DNA from: Flavobacteriales bacterium
GTDB taxonomy: Bacteria > Bacteroidota > Bacteroidia > Flavobacteriales_E > Vicingaceae
Direction of reading: 5' to 3'
NCBI GenBank assembly: GCA_020435335.1
Contig: JAGQZT010000103.1
Span: forward strand, 1 to 36,248
DNA length: 36,248 nucleotides
Position numbers and translations under genes: made by a program. The first letter of the stretch is position 1; each line of letters starts with the position of its first letter. Positions 15,338 to 23,192 of this stretch are shown piece after piece. The notes beneath the pieces were generated by a model. The model was not told the DNA's origin and ran no database searches. It saw nothing but the letters and a program-made list of their open reading frames with translations.

Positions 15338-15883
15338 ATGAAAACATCACTATTCGTACTGTTTTTAAGTTTAACATCTATTCTAAATGCACAAGATATG
15401 GACACCAAAAGCATTCATCAATTTAAAGTAACCGACCTTTCCGGAAAGGAATTCGATTTCAGTACCTTAAAAGGAAAAAAGGTCATGGTGGTGAACACCG
15501 CCAGCGAATGTGGCCTCACACCTCAATACGAACAGTTACAGGAAATCTATGAGCAGTACAAGGATAAGAATTTTGTGATCATAGGTTTCCCGGCCAACAA
15601 TTTCGGAGCCCAGGAACCGGGCAGTGATGAACAAATCGCTGCCTTCTGCCAGAAGAACTACGGTGTAACATTTCCGATGATGAGCAAGATTTCCGTGAAG
15701 GGTGACGACATGCATGCAATCTACCAATTCTTAACTCAGAAGAGCCTGAACGGACTCGAAGATTCCGAAGTAGCCTGGAATTTCCAAAAGTACCTGCTGG
15801 ATGCCAATGGCCACCTCGTAAAGGTGATCCACCCCAAAGTGCTGCCGAACGATGAGAGCATCCTAAAGTGGATAGAAGAATAA
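15338..15883 (+). CDS. Glutathione peroxidase family protein (thioredoxin-type), periplasmic
   Basis: A 181-residue peroxidase with an N-terminal signal peptide (KTSLFVLFLSLTSILNAQ), so it should act in the periplasm. Catalytic residues are visible: Cys58 in NTASECGLTPQYEQL, Gln92 in GAQEPGSDEQI, Trp in VAWNFQKYLL and Asn in the same motif. Cys104 (FCQKNYGVTFPM) matches the resolving cysteine of thioredoxin-dependent, non-selenium members; the frequent cysteine of FPCNQF is Ala86 here, which is not required for catalysis. It reduces hydroperoxides, probably with thioredoxin-like donors. The start is set at ATG 15338 because upstream codons overlap the GNAT gene and would bury the signal peptide. 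Confidence 0.93.
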   Translation: MKTSLFVLFLSLTSILNAQDMDTKSIHQFKVTDLSGKEFDFSTLKGKKVMVVNTASECGLTPQYEQLQEIYEQYKDKNFVIIGFPANNFGAQEPGSDEQIAAFCQKNYGVTFPMMSKISVKGDDMHAIYQFLTQKSLNGLEDSEVAWNFQKYLLDANGHLVKVIHPKVLPNDESILKWIEE

Positions 15884-15970
15884 CGTTCCCGTACAATATA
15901 AACCGTTCCGTGAATGGTAGTTGCAATTGATTGCGCTACAGGTTAAATTGCGTACAATAAACCCTTGCCC

Positions 15971-16912
15971 ATGAAAACTTTATCCTTTTTTCTGTTATTC
16001 ATGCTTTCTTTTACTTCATTTGGCCAGATCGATTACGGTTGGTACGGGTTACAACCTAAGGACAGTTGCAACTTTGAAGTAAATTGCACCCGGCTGACCA
16101 TCGATACGTTCAATACCAGCAACGACTGGCAGATCGGTTCGAGCAACAAGCCATTTTTCGGCCAGACGCTATCACTTCCCAATGCGATCATGACCGACAC
16201 CGTTAACCCGTATTCCTCTTCTAATTTAAGCATCTTCGACCTGCATTTCGGGGCCTGGGACGGTTCGGGTTTTCCCTACAACATGTACATCAAATTCGAT
16301 CACAAGTATGAAACCGATTCGTTGATCGACGGAGGTTACATCACCGTATCGCACGACAGCGGACAAAGTTTTCACAATGTACTATTCGACTCAACCAGCC
16401 TTAGCAATAATTATCCGTTGATCAATTCGGACAACATGTATACCTACAACGATACGTTGCTGAACGGCGAACCCGGATTTACGGGAACATCCGGTTGGAA
16501 AACAAGCATTATTCAATGGATTTGGATGGTTCCGGTTAAACAGATGGTATCGGATTCGCTCATTGTCCGGTTTAACTTTTTCAGTGACGGTAACCAAACC
16601 GGCAAGGATGGCTGGATCATCGACAACATTGAAATCGGAGACATCTACCAGGGCAGTTCCGTCGAGGAAATCAAAAACAACCTCCGGGTGAATCTATTCC
16701 CAAACCGAACCACCGACTATTTTGAATATACCGTGGAAGCCAACCAGGTAGATTACCTCATCATAACCCATGTAACCGGGAAACAAGTTCTCCATGTTCA
16801 ACAACCGGAATCCAGCGGAAAAATTAATGTCTCCGGGCTGCCTGCCGGCAATTACTTCGTTCAGTTTGCCGCTTCCGGGAAAAAAGTGGTCAAACGGCTT
16901 GTGGTGTATTAA
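15971..16912 (+). CDS. T9SS-secreted protein with C-terminal sorting domain
   Basis: A 314-residue secreted protein. Signal peptide KTLSFFLLFMLSFTSFGQ, a body of about 220 residues with WxxGSSNKPFFGQ and DGWIIDNIEI motifs resembling immune-inhibitor-A-like or MAM-like jelly-roll domains of Bacteroidota exoproteins (FDHKYETDSLIDGGYITVSH, DGWIIDNIEIGDIY), and a C-terminal T9SS type A sorting domain (NLRVNLFPNRTTDYFEYTVE ... LPAGNYFVQF ... KRLVVY). It is predicted to cross the outer membrane by T9SS and be released or anchored. Function unknown; no catalytic site seen. The start is at ATG 15971, since the in-frame TTG at 15965 adds only two residues. Its stop overlaps the stop of the convergent gene. 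Confidence 0.82.
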   Translation: MKTLSFFLLFMLSFTSFGQIDYGWYGLQPKDSCNFEVNCTRLTIDTFNTSNDWQIGSSNKPFFGQTLSLPNAIMTDTVNPYSSSNLSIFDLHFGAWDGSGFPYNMYIKFDHKYETDSLIDGGYITVSHDSGQSFHNVLFDSTSLSNNYPLINSDNMYTYNDTLLNGEPGFTGTSGWKTSIIQWIWMVPVKQMVSDSLIVRFNFFSDGNQTGKDGWIIDNIEIGDIYQGSSVEEIKNNLRVNLFPNRTTDYFEYTVEANQVDYLIITHVTGKQVLHVQQPESSGKINVSGLPAGNYFVQFAASGKKVVKRLVVY

Positions 16913-17826
16913 AAATAAAATGCGTGGAACCTGCTTTCCCCGAAACTGTTCACTTCATAGGTTGGCAGGGGGAATTTGATGAAATTCAGGAAAAAGAAAA
17001 CCGACTTTAGAAACTTCGATTCGGTCGGAATCTTGTCCCAGTCGATATCCAGCGACACATAATAGCTCCGTTGCCGGAAGATCGGAGGCAACAGATTTCC
17101 GTCGCTGGCATAAAGCGGATTTTGTTCGCCGGCCAGCATCCCGTAGGCACCATACCCAGGAGCGATATTCAGCCAGGAAGGAATCCAGGTTTTATTTGGG
17201 AAGATAGACCGGATGTTGGTCGACAGCCAAAAGGTTTGCCCGTTGTAATCTTCCACCAGCCTTTCAAAATCCGTTCCTCCCAAAACACCGGGACGATACT
17301 GCGCCAGATCGGTGTGGTGGTAGGAGAATTTGTAGGTCACGATCTGTTTTTTAAATGCCAATTCCTGCCCTACCAGCAACAAACCTCCTGAAGCATTAGC
17401 GACCATATCCATCGGCGACGCTCCCCACTCTTCATAATGCGCATCGAGAATCTCCACGGAGGTCATAAACAGAAAACCGAAGGAGCCACCGTAGATGACG
17501 GCTTTTTTGTCTTTCACCCCGGCCCAACGTAAGGATTGCATGCCCAGTTTTCCGAACAGATAGCAGGTGTAAGCATGTCCGTATTTATCGATCTGCAGCC
17601 ATCCGGCATTGTCGTTCGTCCAGTGGAAACCGGTCCGGTGATTATCCTGATACCAAACCGTATACAAGCTGGCTAAAGTACCTCCGTAAAAAGCCGTTCC
17701 GGCTCCCAACACACCCGCAAAACGATAGGGATTGAATTCTCGCTGTGGCAAGGAATCTTTGACTACCTGAGCCTGTATAATTGAGCTGAGAAAAAGAAAA
17801 AATATGACCAAAATCCGTTTTGCCAT
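16909..17826 (-). CDS. DUF2279-like predicted envelope protein
   Basis: A 305-residue protein with signal peptide AKRILVIFFLFLSSIIQAQ. It resembles the DUF2279 proteins of Bacteroidota: FAGVLGAGTAFYGGTLASLY (residues ~37-56), WLQIDKYGHAYTCYLFGKLG, VIYGGSFGFLFMTSVEILDA, and a Ser/Gly-rich ASPMDMVANASGGLLLVGQE segment. Several hydrophobic stretches suggest membrane association in the cell envelope. Biochemical function is unknown. A TACTTTTA box lies 4 bases before the ATG. The stop codon overlaps that of the convergent T9SS gene by two bases, leaving no room for a terminator. Confidence 0.7.
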   Translation of the reverse strand: MAKRILVIFFLFLSSIIQAQVVKDSLPQREFNPYRFAGVLGAGTAFYGGTLASLYTVWYQDNHRTGFHWTNDNAGWLQIDKYGHAYTCYLFGKLGMQSLRWAGVKDKKAVIYGGSFGFLFMTSVEILDAHYEEWGASPMDMVANASGGLLLVGQELAFKKQIVTYKFSYHHTDLAQYRPGVLGGTDFERLVEDYNGQTFWLSTNIRSIFPNKTWIPSWLNIAPGYGAYGMLAGEQNPLYASDGNLLPPIFRQRSYYVSLDIDWDKIPTESKFLKSVFFFLNFIKFPLPTYEVNSFGESRFHAFYF

Positions 17827-17830
17827 CTGC

Positions 17831-17838
17831 TAAAAGTA
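17831..17838 (-). promoter_or_regulatory. -7 promoter box close to the DUF2279-like gene start
   Basis: On the minus strand TACTTTTA is followed by GCAG and the ATG at 17826. The 4-base gap again predicts a leaderless mRNA. Confidence 0.5.
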
Positions 17839-17883
17839 GCGAATCGCTTCGGAAAGTGAATTAAGAAGATGTTAAATGCTTTA

Positions 17884-18690
17884 TTAATCGTTTGGGTATA
17901 AGTTTACCCCTTGATTATATAAGTTGGATAACATTGCGTAATAATAGAATTCTGTCACTAATATTATTTTAAAAAACTCTGACTGATAACCTTTATGATC
18001 TGAACGTAACAACCCATCAGCAAGTAAATAGCTTAATATAGTACCCACTTGTTGCTTAACGTCAACATAGTTCATAATTAATGTGTCTCCGTCGTTAAAT
18101 TTATACAATGCATAAGGTATTTTACTTTCCCAGTTTTCTATTTTCATGTCTCTATGTCGAATGCTGTCCTGTTCGATTTGATAGTTTACAAGACTATCGT
18201 TCTGTTCCAGGTCATCGAAATCTTCTAATGATTTTTCTAATTCCAGTAAAATTTCTTCCAATTGATCCTCAGCAACATCATATATTTCTAGTGAATCAGC
18301 ATTAACCGGGCGATAAAAATTTAAAACTTTTTCATCTTCCACTAGCGTATCAATCTCATACCCATAAAGCCAGAATTCTTTTCGTAATCCACTTTTCTCA
18401 AATGAGAAAATAATTAAACTATCATTTGTTGTATTGTATTTCCAGGTCGAATCAGGACCATGTTCCTCTTTTATATACTCTAAAAAAGCAACGATTTGTT
18501 CCTCTTCATTTCCTTTAAAGTTCTGATCCAGAAAAGTGTCCAGGGATTTAACCGCTGATTTTAATGCTTGTGCCTGACCTTCTCCAAAATAAGCGTAGAA
18601 TTTTACCACATTATCAGGACTAGTCTGAGCGTGAAGTTTTAGAATTCCAAAACAACCTACAAATAAAAATATATAGACTTTAAATCGCAT
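17884..18690 (-). CDS. Hypothetical secreted protein, AT-rich
   Basis: A 268-residue protein with an N-terminal signal peptide (RFKVYIFLFVGCFGILKLHAQ). The mature part is acidic, with a strongly acidic middle (about 120-165: VEDEKVLNF ... DVAEDQLEEILLELEKSLED) that may form a coiled coil, and a C-terminal predicted helical region (KIILVTEFYYYAMLSNLYNQ). No domain recognised. Its DNA is clearly more AT-rich than the genes on either side, which suggests recent acquisition or relaxed selection. The start is set at 18690, preceded by GGGGAAAG; the longer frame to 18714 lacks a signal peptide at its N terminus. It overlaps the ACMSD-like gene by 11 bases and is probably transcribed with it. Confidence 0.7.
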   Translation of the reverse strand: MRFKVYIFLFVGCFGILKLHAQTSPDNVVKFYAYFGEGQAQALKSAVKSLDTFLDQNFKGNEEEQIVAFLEYIKEEHGPDSTWKYNTTNDSLIIFSFEKSGLRKEFWLYGYEIDTLVEDEKVLNFYRPVNADSLEIYDVAEDQLEEILLELEKSLEDFDDLEQNDSLVNYQIEQDSIRHRDMKIENWESKIPYALYKFNDGDTLIMNYVDVKQQVGTILSYLLADGLLRSDHKGYQSEFFKIILVTEFYYYAMLSNLYNQGVNLYPND

Positions 18691-19729
18691 CTTTCCCCAG
18701 CCAACGCAACACATTATCGAGCCAAATCTCGTCGGCTTCGCGCTGGGTGAGAATGTTCACCTGCACCGCAAAGTCGATCACCCTTCCGGGGAAGGAGCTT
18801 CCCACGCCTTCCATCTCTCCCAAGGGATACGGATCGTCCAGTCCGGCAATGATCTGTGATGTGCCGACTCTTCGTTTCAGCAGTTCGAGGGTATACGAAT
18901 CATGAACCAGGCTGTCGAAAAACAAATTCGGGTGGCCCAATGAAGTTCGTGGGTTTTGAGCCCCTTTAAAGAGGTCGGGGCGCCCGTCGTACCCTTGCAG
19001 TCGGCGGCCGTAATTGGCGATTCCCAGCATGCAGCCATGGGCAAAACAGGTTCTGATGTTCGGGAATTTATTGGCAATGTCGTTGAGGGTATACAGGTGA
19101 AGTGTGTCGGCACATTGAGCCATCATCCACACCAGGTGGAAGCGCCAGTACTGATCCTTCAGGTTGACCATTTTCTCCCCGTCGTAAGGATGGATCTCAA
19201 TGGCGAGCCCGTATTTGTTGGCCAGCTCATAGATCGGGAAAACCGACTCATCGGCAATGGAGGTCCATTCTTTATCTTTGTTCAGGTAATGCGTTGGCAG
19301 GCAAAGCAATTTCAGGTTTAGCTCGTTGACACACCGTTCGATCTCGGCCAGGGCATCGTCCATGTAGAGCGCCTGTACCACAAATCCGCAGGTAAATTTA
19401 TCCGGATAATCATGCTGAATGGAAGCATTGAAATCGTTTTGCCAGGTAATGGCATCTTTAGCATCTTGACGATCCCAGCCATTGCAATAAATCTGGGACA
19501 AGTTGAGCATTACCCCATGGTCGATGTGGTATTTGTCCATCCAGGCGAGTTTTTCCTTGATGAAGAAACTCGGATCGGTAATCGGCCGTTTCCAGTTTCC
19601 CTGGTACATGAACTTCTTTTCCTCATCGATGGAGAACAGTTTCTTGTCCTTCATGAACTGAGGGATCTGATGCGGTTCGGGCAGAATATGCCCATGACCG
19701 TTGATGCGTTTGGAACGATGAGGAGTCAT
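18680..19729 (-). CDS. Amidohydrolase, probable 2-amino-3-carboxymuconate-6-semialdehyde decarboxylase (ACMSD)
   Basis: A 349-residue metal-dependent amidohydrolase of the ACMSD/5-carboxyvanillate decarboxylase group. Metal and active-site motifs: NGHGHILP (His12, His14), EIHPYDGEKM (third metal His), FAHGCMLGIANYGRRL (second-shell His and Arg) and GLDDPYPLGE (the metal-binding Asp of the GxDxPxPLG motif). ACMSD decarboxylates the product of 3-hydroxyanthranilate dioxygenase, turning it away from NAD precursor quinolinate and toward glutarate-type catabolism. The gene is 5 bases downstream of the dioxygenase gene in the same operon, which strongly supports the specific assignment over other amidohydrolases. 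Confidence 0.85.
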   Translation of the reverse strand: MTPHRSKRINGHGHILPEPHQIPQFMKDKKLFSIDEEKKFMYQGNWKRPITDPSFFIKEKLAWMDKYHIDHGVMLNLSQIYCNGWDRQDAKDAITWQNDFNASIQHDYPDKFTCGFVVQALYMDDALAEIERCVNELNLKLLCLPTHYLNKDKEWTSIADESVFPIYELANKYGLAIEIHPYDGEKMVNLKDQYWRFHLVWMMAQCADTLHLYTLNDIANKFPNIRTCFAHGCMLGIANYGRRLQGYDGRPDLFKGAQNPRTSLGHPNLFFDSLVHDSYTLELLKRRVGTSQIIAGLDDPYPLGEMEGVGSSFPGRVIDFAVQVNILTQREADEIWLDNVLRWLGKDAI

Positions 19730-19734
19730 TGAAA

Positions 19735-20271
19735 CTATTCTTCAGTAAATTTCGGGTCTGTTTCCATCACGTGGCCGCAGTTGTCGCAGGTTCTCAGCTC
19801 TTCCGAATTGTAGAACCGTTTGAACACAGCCAGGAAGTCTTTCTCGATATCTGCCAGCGGGAAACGCTCTTCGTACAGTTTGTTATTGCACTTGTCGCAG
19901 AACCACATCAGGCCGTCCTTCATGTCAGTCCCTTTACGAACCCGTTCGATCACCAGTCCGATGGATCCTTCCGTTCTTCCCGGAGAGTGTGGAACATTGC
20001 CCGGCAACAGGAACATTTCTCCTTCTTTGATCGGCACATCCACAGCTTTACCATCCACCTGAACGCGAACGTTGATATCGCCTTTCAGCTGGTAGAACAA
20101 TTCTTCCGTTTCATTAAAATGGTAGTCCTTACGGGCATTCGGGCCGGCAACGACCATCACGATGAAATCCTTACCCAACGGATACATATTTTTATTGGCC
20201 ACGGGTGGCTTCAATTTATCTTTATTTTCTTCAATCCATTGATTGAAATTGAACGGCATACTAAAATCCAT
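19735..20271 (-). CDS. 3-hydroxyanthranilate 3,4-dioxygenase
   Basis: Opens the ring of 3-hydroxyanthranilate in the kynurenine pathway, giving 2-amino-3-carboxymuconate semialdehyde. It is a 178-residue single-domain cupin. Visible residues match the bacterial enzyme: iron ligands His51, Glu57 and His95; substrate-binding Arg47 and Arg99; and a rubredoxin-like second iron site of Cys125/Cys128 (CDKC) and Cys162/Cys165 (CDNC). The N-terminal PFNFNQWIEENKDKLKPPV segment is typical. First gene of a minus-strand operon with the ACMSD-like gene. An in-frame second Met at residue 5 (20259) could also be the start. Common symbols differ between organisms (nbaC, haao), so none is given. Confidence 0.95.
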   Translation of the reverse strand: MDFSMPFNFNQWIEENKDKLKPPVANKNMYPLGKDFIVMVVAGPNARKDYHFNETEELFYQLKGDINVRVQVDGKAVDVPIKEGEMFLLPGNVPHSPGRTEGSIGLVIERVRKGTDMKDGLMWFCDKCNNKLYEERFPLADIEKDFLAVFKRFYNSEELRTCDNCGHVMETDPKFTEE

Positions 20272-20288
20272 AGCTTGAAATTTTTTCC

Positions 20289-20296
20289 TAAAAGTA
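20289..20296 (-). promoter_or_regulatory. -7 promoter box of the 3-hydroxyanthranilate operon
   Basis: Minus strand TACTTTTA, 17 bases before the ATG at 20271. It lies just after the terminator of the upstream gene, consistent with an independent operon. Confidence 0.45.
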
Positions 20297-20316
20297 AGGA
20301 AGTAGAACGACTAAAA

Positions 20317-20351
20317 AAAGAAAACCCTGATGATATACATCAGGGTTTTTT
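20317..20351. terminator. Intrinsic terminator, bidirectional shape
   Basis: AAAACCCTGATG (20321-20332), loop ATATA, and CATCAGGGTTTT (20338-20349) form a 12-bp stem with T-runs on both strands. On the minus strand it terminates the T9SS gene that stops at 20389, and it insulates the downstream dioxygenase operon. Confidence 0.85.
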
Positions 20352-20388
20352 GCACTAACTAAACTTTCAGACGTTTCTATCTACAAGC

Positions 20389-21468
20389 TTAATCGATCAC
20401 GATTTTGTTGGTATTCGCTTTATTCCCCTGGATGATGCGCAGGAAATAAATCCCTTTGCCTTGTTCGCTGATGTCGATGGCATTTTGGTAGGTTCCGGAA
20501 AAGTTTTTGATGCTTTCGTTGTACACCTCTTTCCCCTGGATGTCGAAGATCTGGATTTGTACCGGTGCCTTTTTACTCAGCTCAAAGTTCAGGTTAAATT
20601 TCCCGTCGTTCGGATTCGGACTGAAGTTGATTTTTTCCATTTCCAGTTCTTTTCTGGAGTCGGACGTAAGTACTTCGGGCATTTGCTTCTGATCGTCTCC
20701 ATCGGTGCTGATCATCGTCATGATCATCACCTGCTTGCTTTTCTTGCCTGTATCGTCAACCTGAACGTCTACGGTAACTTCCTTGTGCGCTTTCGTCCCG
20801 TCTTTCCCGATAAACATCATGCGGTGCTGGTTGTGCAGGTCTTTCAGCTCATCCTCAGAAATTTCCGTTTCCACACCGTCAACGACTTTCTTGATGGTTA
20901 CCTTGCCATCTTTAACTGTTTTCATGATCTGAACCGTGTGTTTTTCATCGCCATCGGTTTCAATGGTGATGTCTACATCTTCCGTATTTTCATGGATTCC
21001 TCCCATGTGTTCGTGAAGTTTCTTCATATGCTCATGAATATCATCCGCATCCATTTCAATTTCTTTCCCGTTGATGATCATTTTCAGCTTGCCGGCTTCC
21101 TCGTCCAGAATCTGAAAATCAAACTGCATCGCCTCGTCCATATCGTCCGTGCTGATGCGAATCTGCTTCATGCCGTTCTCATCTGTTTCATCAACATCAA
21201 AACTAAATTGAAAAGCCATTGAATCGGGGTGAACCATGTGGATCAGGTTCTCCAAAGCCCCCATTCCATGAATGGAAGAGATCCAGTTCAGGTGTTCGTT
21301 GCAATCGAAAGTGGAATCGATTTCGGTTTTAACGCCGTCCACAATCTTAATGATCTTAATTTTGCATTGATCATCTCCTCCCTTGTGCATGTGCGTGGTA
21401 AAGGAGAGTAACCCGATGGTGCCGACTACCACGGCGATGGGAATGAATATTGTTTTTAGTTTTTTCAT
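20389..21468 (-). CDS. T9SS-secreted acidic protein, divergent from a two-component system
   Basis: A 359-residue exported protein. N-terminal hydrophobic segment (KTIFIPIAVVVGTIGLLSF, about 5-23) and a C-terminal T9SS type A sorting domain (about 277-359; INFSPNPNDGKFNLNFELSK ... GKGIYFLRII ... NKIVID). The central region is acidic and rich in Asp, His and Met, with three related units built as a strand pair (I/V)(N/D)G....(I/M) and a helix: residues 40-51, 130-154 and 192-215. No enzyme motif is seen; metal or cation binding is possible given its Asp/His content but is unproven. Divergent from the histidine kinase gene over a 143-base shared regulatory region, so it is a likely target of that system. 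Confidence 0.78.
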   Translation of the reverse strand: MKKLKTIFIPIAVVVGTIGLLSFTTHMHKGGDDQCKIKIIKIVDGVKTEIDSTFDCNEHLNWISSIHGMGALENLIHMVHPDSMAFQFSFDVDETDENGMKQIRISTDDMDEAMQFDFQILDEEAGKLKMIINGKEIEMDADDIHEHMKKLHEHMGGIHENTEDVDITIETDGDEKHTVQIMKTVKDGKVTIKKVVDGVETEISEDELKDLHNQHRMMFIGKDGTKAHKEVTVDVQVDDTGKKSKQVMIMTMISTDGDDQKQMPEVLTSDSRKELEMEKINFSPNPNDGKFNLNFELSKKAPVQIQIFDIQGKEVYNESIKNFSGTYQNAIDISEQGKGIYFLRIIQGNKANTNKIVID

Positions 21469-21501
21469 AACTCGGTTTTTAATTGAACAAATTGATTAAC
21501 G

Positions 21502-21509
21502 CAAATCTA
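21502..21509 (-). promoter_or_regulatory. -7 promoter box of the divergent T9SS gene
   Basis: Minus strand TAGATTTG is a full TAnnTTTG match, 33 bases before the ATG at 21468. It faces the kinase promoter across the shared intergenic region. Confidence 0.55.
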
Positions 21510-21531
21510 GGCCAGGCTACGCTGCATAACT

Positions 21532-21599
21532 GTTAACGATCTCCTAAAGAAAGTTAAGGAAAAGTTAAAGTTTAAGTCCGGAGCCCCCGAAACGTTAAA
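21532..21599. promoter_or_regulatory. Phased GTTAA repeats, candidate response-regulator site
   Basis: GTTAA occurs at 21532, 21553, 21564 and 21594, distances of 21, 11 and 30 bases, close to whole helical turns. OmpR-family regulators bind such direct repeats. The last copy overlaps the kinase promoter box. Binding by the adjacent regulator is inferred. Confidence 0.4.
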
Positions 21600-21603
21600 T
21601 TTG
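21596..21603 (+). promoter_or_regulatory. -7 promoter box of the histidine kinase/response regulator operon
   Basis: TAAATTTG, full TAnnTTTG match, 8 bases before the ATG at 21612. The leader would be about 4 bases. Confidence 0.55.
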
Positions 21604-21611
21604 TTCCTGTT

Positions 21612-23192
21612 ATGAAGCAAAAACGGTTTTATACACTCATTGCATTAATGACGATCTCGCTGATCGGCATCATCTGGGTACAGGTATACTGGATCCACAA
21701 TGCCTTGCTGGTAAAACGAGTGCAATTCAATCAGCTGGTCAATGAAGCCCTGAACCATGCCATCACCGACATGGAAGATGAAGAATCCTTTCATTTTATC
21801 CATAAGCAGCTTAGTGATGAAACGGCCGAGGTGGTGGTAACCACCGACTCTGCAGGTCGCCAGGTGAAAACCATTAAGCAATGGACGAGTAAGGTAACAA
21901 GCGATGACGAAAAAACAGGAGAGAATAGTTACGAGTATAATATCACGAGCGATGACAACGGGAAAGGTGTGGAAATGAAGATCAGTGTAAACGGCAATAC
22001 ACAAACCATCGACCTGAGCAATAAACTGAAAAACATCGAAACACTACTCCATGAGGATTCGGTACTTGCCGGCAATGAAGAAAACATTGTGATTACCAAT
22101 CGATTGGGGAAGATGATGATCAAGATGGTGAATGAGTTTAAAGACATTGATGAACCGGTAGAACATTTATTAAAGCATGCCGATCTGGATGCCGTGATTA
22201 CCAAAAACCTCTCGGATTACGGGATTGAAGCCCCTTTTTCCTATGCGGTTTACAATAACGGGGAATTGCTTTCGGCATTTTCCGACCAAGATTTCTCGGA
22301 TGAAGATGCCATCAAAGTGAGCTTGTTCAAGCATCATCTGTTCGGTGATTCGGCACAACTGGCCATCAGCTTCGGATCGAACAAGCACCGGCTTATTTTA
22401 CGCTCCATGGGGTTTATGCTCGTTTCCTCCATCCTGTTCACGTTAATCATCATCATTACCTTTGCCTTTACCATCCATTACATGCTGAAACAGAAAAAAA
22501 TCTCCGAGATCAAAAACGACTTCATCAACAACATGACCCACGAATTCAAGACCCCGATCTCTACCATCTCACTGGCCATCGATTCCATTACCCATCCTCA
22601 GATCATCGACAACAAGGAAAAGATCAATTATTACGCAGACATCATCCGGAAGGAAAACAAGCGCATGAATAAACAAGTAGAGAGCGTGCTGAATACGTCA
22701 CTGGCCGAGAAGAACGAGCTGCAACTCGAAAAGGCTTCCTTTGAGGTGGATGACTTTCTGAACCGGATTCACAACCGCATGAAGTTGCAACTGGATGATG
22801 CCCATGTAAGTTATCAGGTGATCAACCGGTTAAGTAAAAGTACGATCACCGCCGATGAGACCCACCTCGAAAATGTGGTATGCAACCTGCTCGACAATGC
22901 CATCAAATACCGGCGGGATGAATCAAAAATTACCTGCTTAATCGAAGAACAAGACGGAACCCTCGTGTTTTCAGTAACGGACAACGGCATCGGGATGAGT
23001 AAAGAAACTCAGAAAAAGATCTTCGATAAATTTTACCGGGTACAAAGTGGCAACATCCATTCCATCAAAGGGTTTGGGATCGGGCTGAGCTATGTTAAAG
23101 CCATTGTGGCGGCTCATGGCGGTACCATTTCGGTAACCAGCAAATTAAATGAAGGCAGTACGGTAACCATTAAAATCCCGACACGGGCGTGA
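21612..23192 (+). CDS. Sensor histidine kinase
   Basis: A 526-residue inner-membrane sensor kinase. Topology: TM1 about residues 7-28, a periplasmic sensor region of about 235 residues, TM2 about 266-290, then the cytoplasmic kinase. DHp box FINNMTHEFKTPISTISLAI with phospho-acceptor His310; ATPase boxes N (VCNLLDNAIKYR), G1 (VTDNGIGM), F (IFDKFYRV) and G2 (GFGIGLSYVKAIVAAHGG). No HAMP domain is evident. The sensor region is acidic and includes a stretch (121-148: KISVNGNTQTIDLSNKLKNI onward) resembling the repeated unit of the divergent T9SS protein. The response regulator starts inside the stop of this gene, so the pair is co-translated. The signal is unknown. Confidence 0.95.
   Translation: MKQKRFYTLIALMTISLIGIIWVQVYWIHNALLVKRVQFNQLVNEALNHAITDMEDEESFHFIHKQLSDETAEVVVTTDSAGRQVKTIKQWTSKVTSDDEKTGENSYEYNITSDDNGKGVEMKISVNGNTQTIDLSNKLKNIETLLHEDSVLAGNEENIVITNRLGKMMIKMVNEFKDIDEPVEHLLKHADLDAVITKNLSDYGIEAPFSYAVYNNGELLSAFSDQDFSDEDAIKVSLFKHHLFGDSAQLAISFGSNKHRLILRSMGFMLVSSILFTLIIIITFAFTIHYMLKQKKISEIKNDFINNMTHEFKTPISTISLAIDSITHPQIIDNKEKINYYADIIRKENKRMNKQVESVLNTSLAEKNELQLEKASFEVDDFLNRIHNRMKLQLDDAHVSYQVINRLSKSTITADETHLENVVCNLLDNAIKYRRDESKITCLIEEQDGTLVFSVTDNGIGMSKETQKKIFDKFYRVQSGNIHSIKGFGIGLSYVKAIVAAHGGTISVTSKLNEGSTVTIKIPTRA

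Noticed and set aside
15593..15605. Loss of the cysteine in the FPCNQF motif of the glutathione peroxidase (FPANNF here).
   Set aside because: That cysteine is not the peroxidatic or resolving residue in thioredoxin-type members; Cys58 and Cys104 are both present, so the enzyme looks intact.
15890..15959. Short direct repeat CGTACAATA before the T9SS gene at 15971.
   Set aside because: Only 9 bases long, AT-rich and not placed in a recognised promoter arrangement; could be chance.
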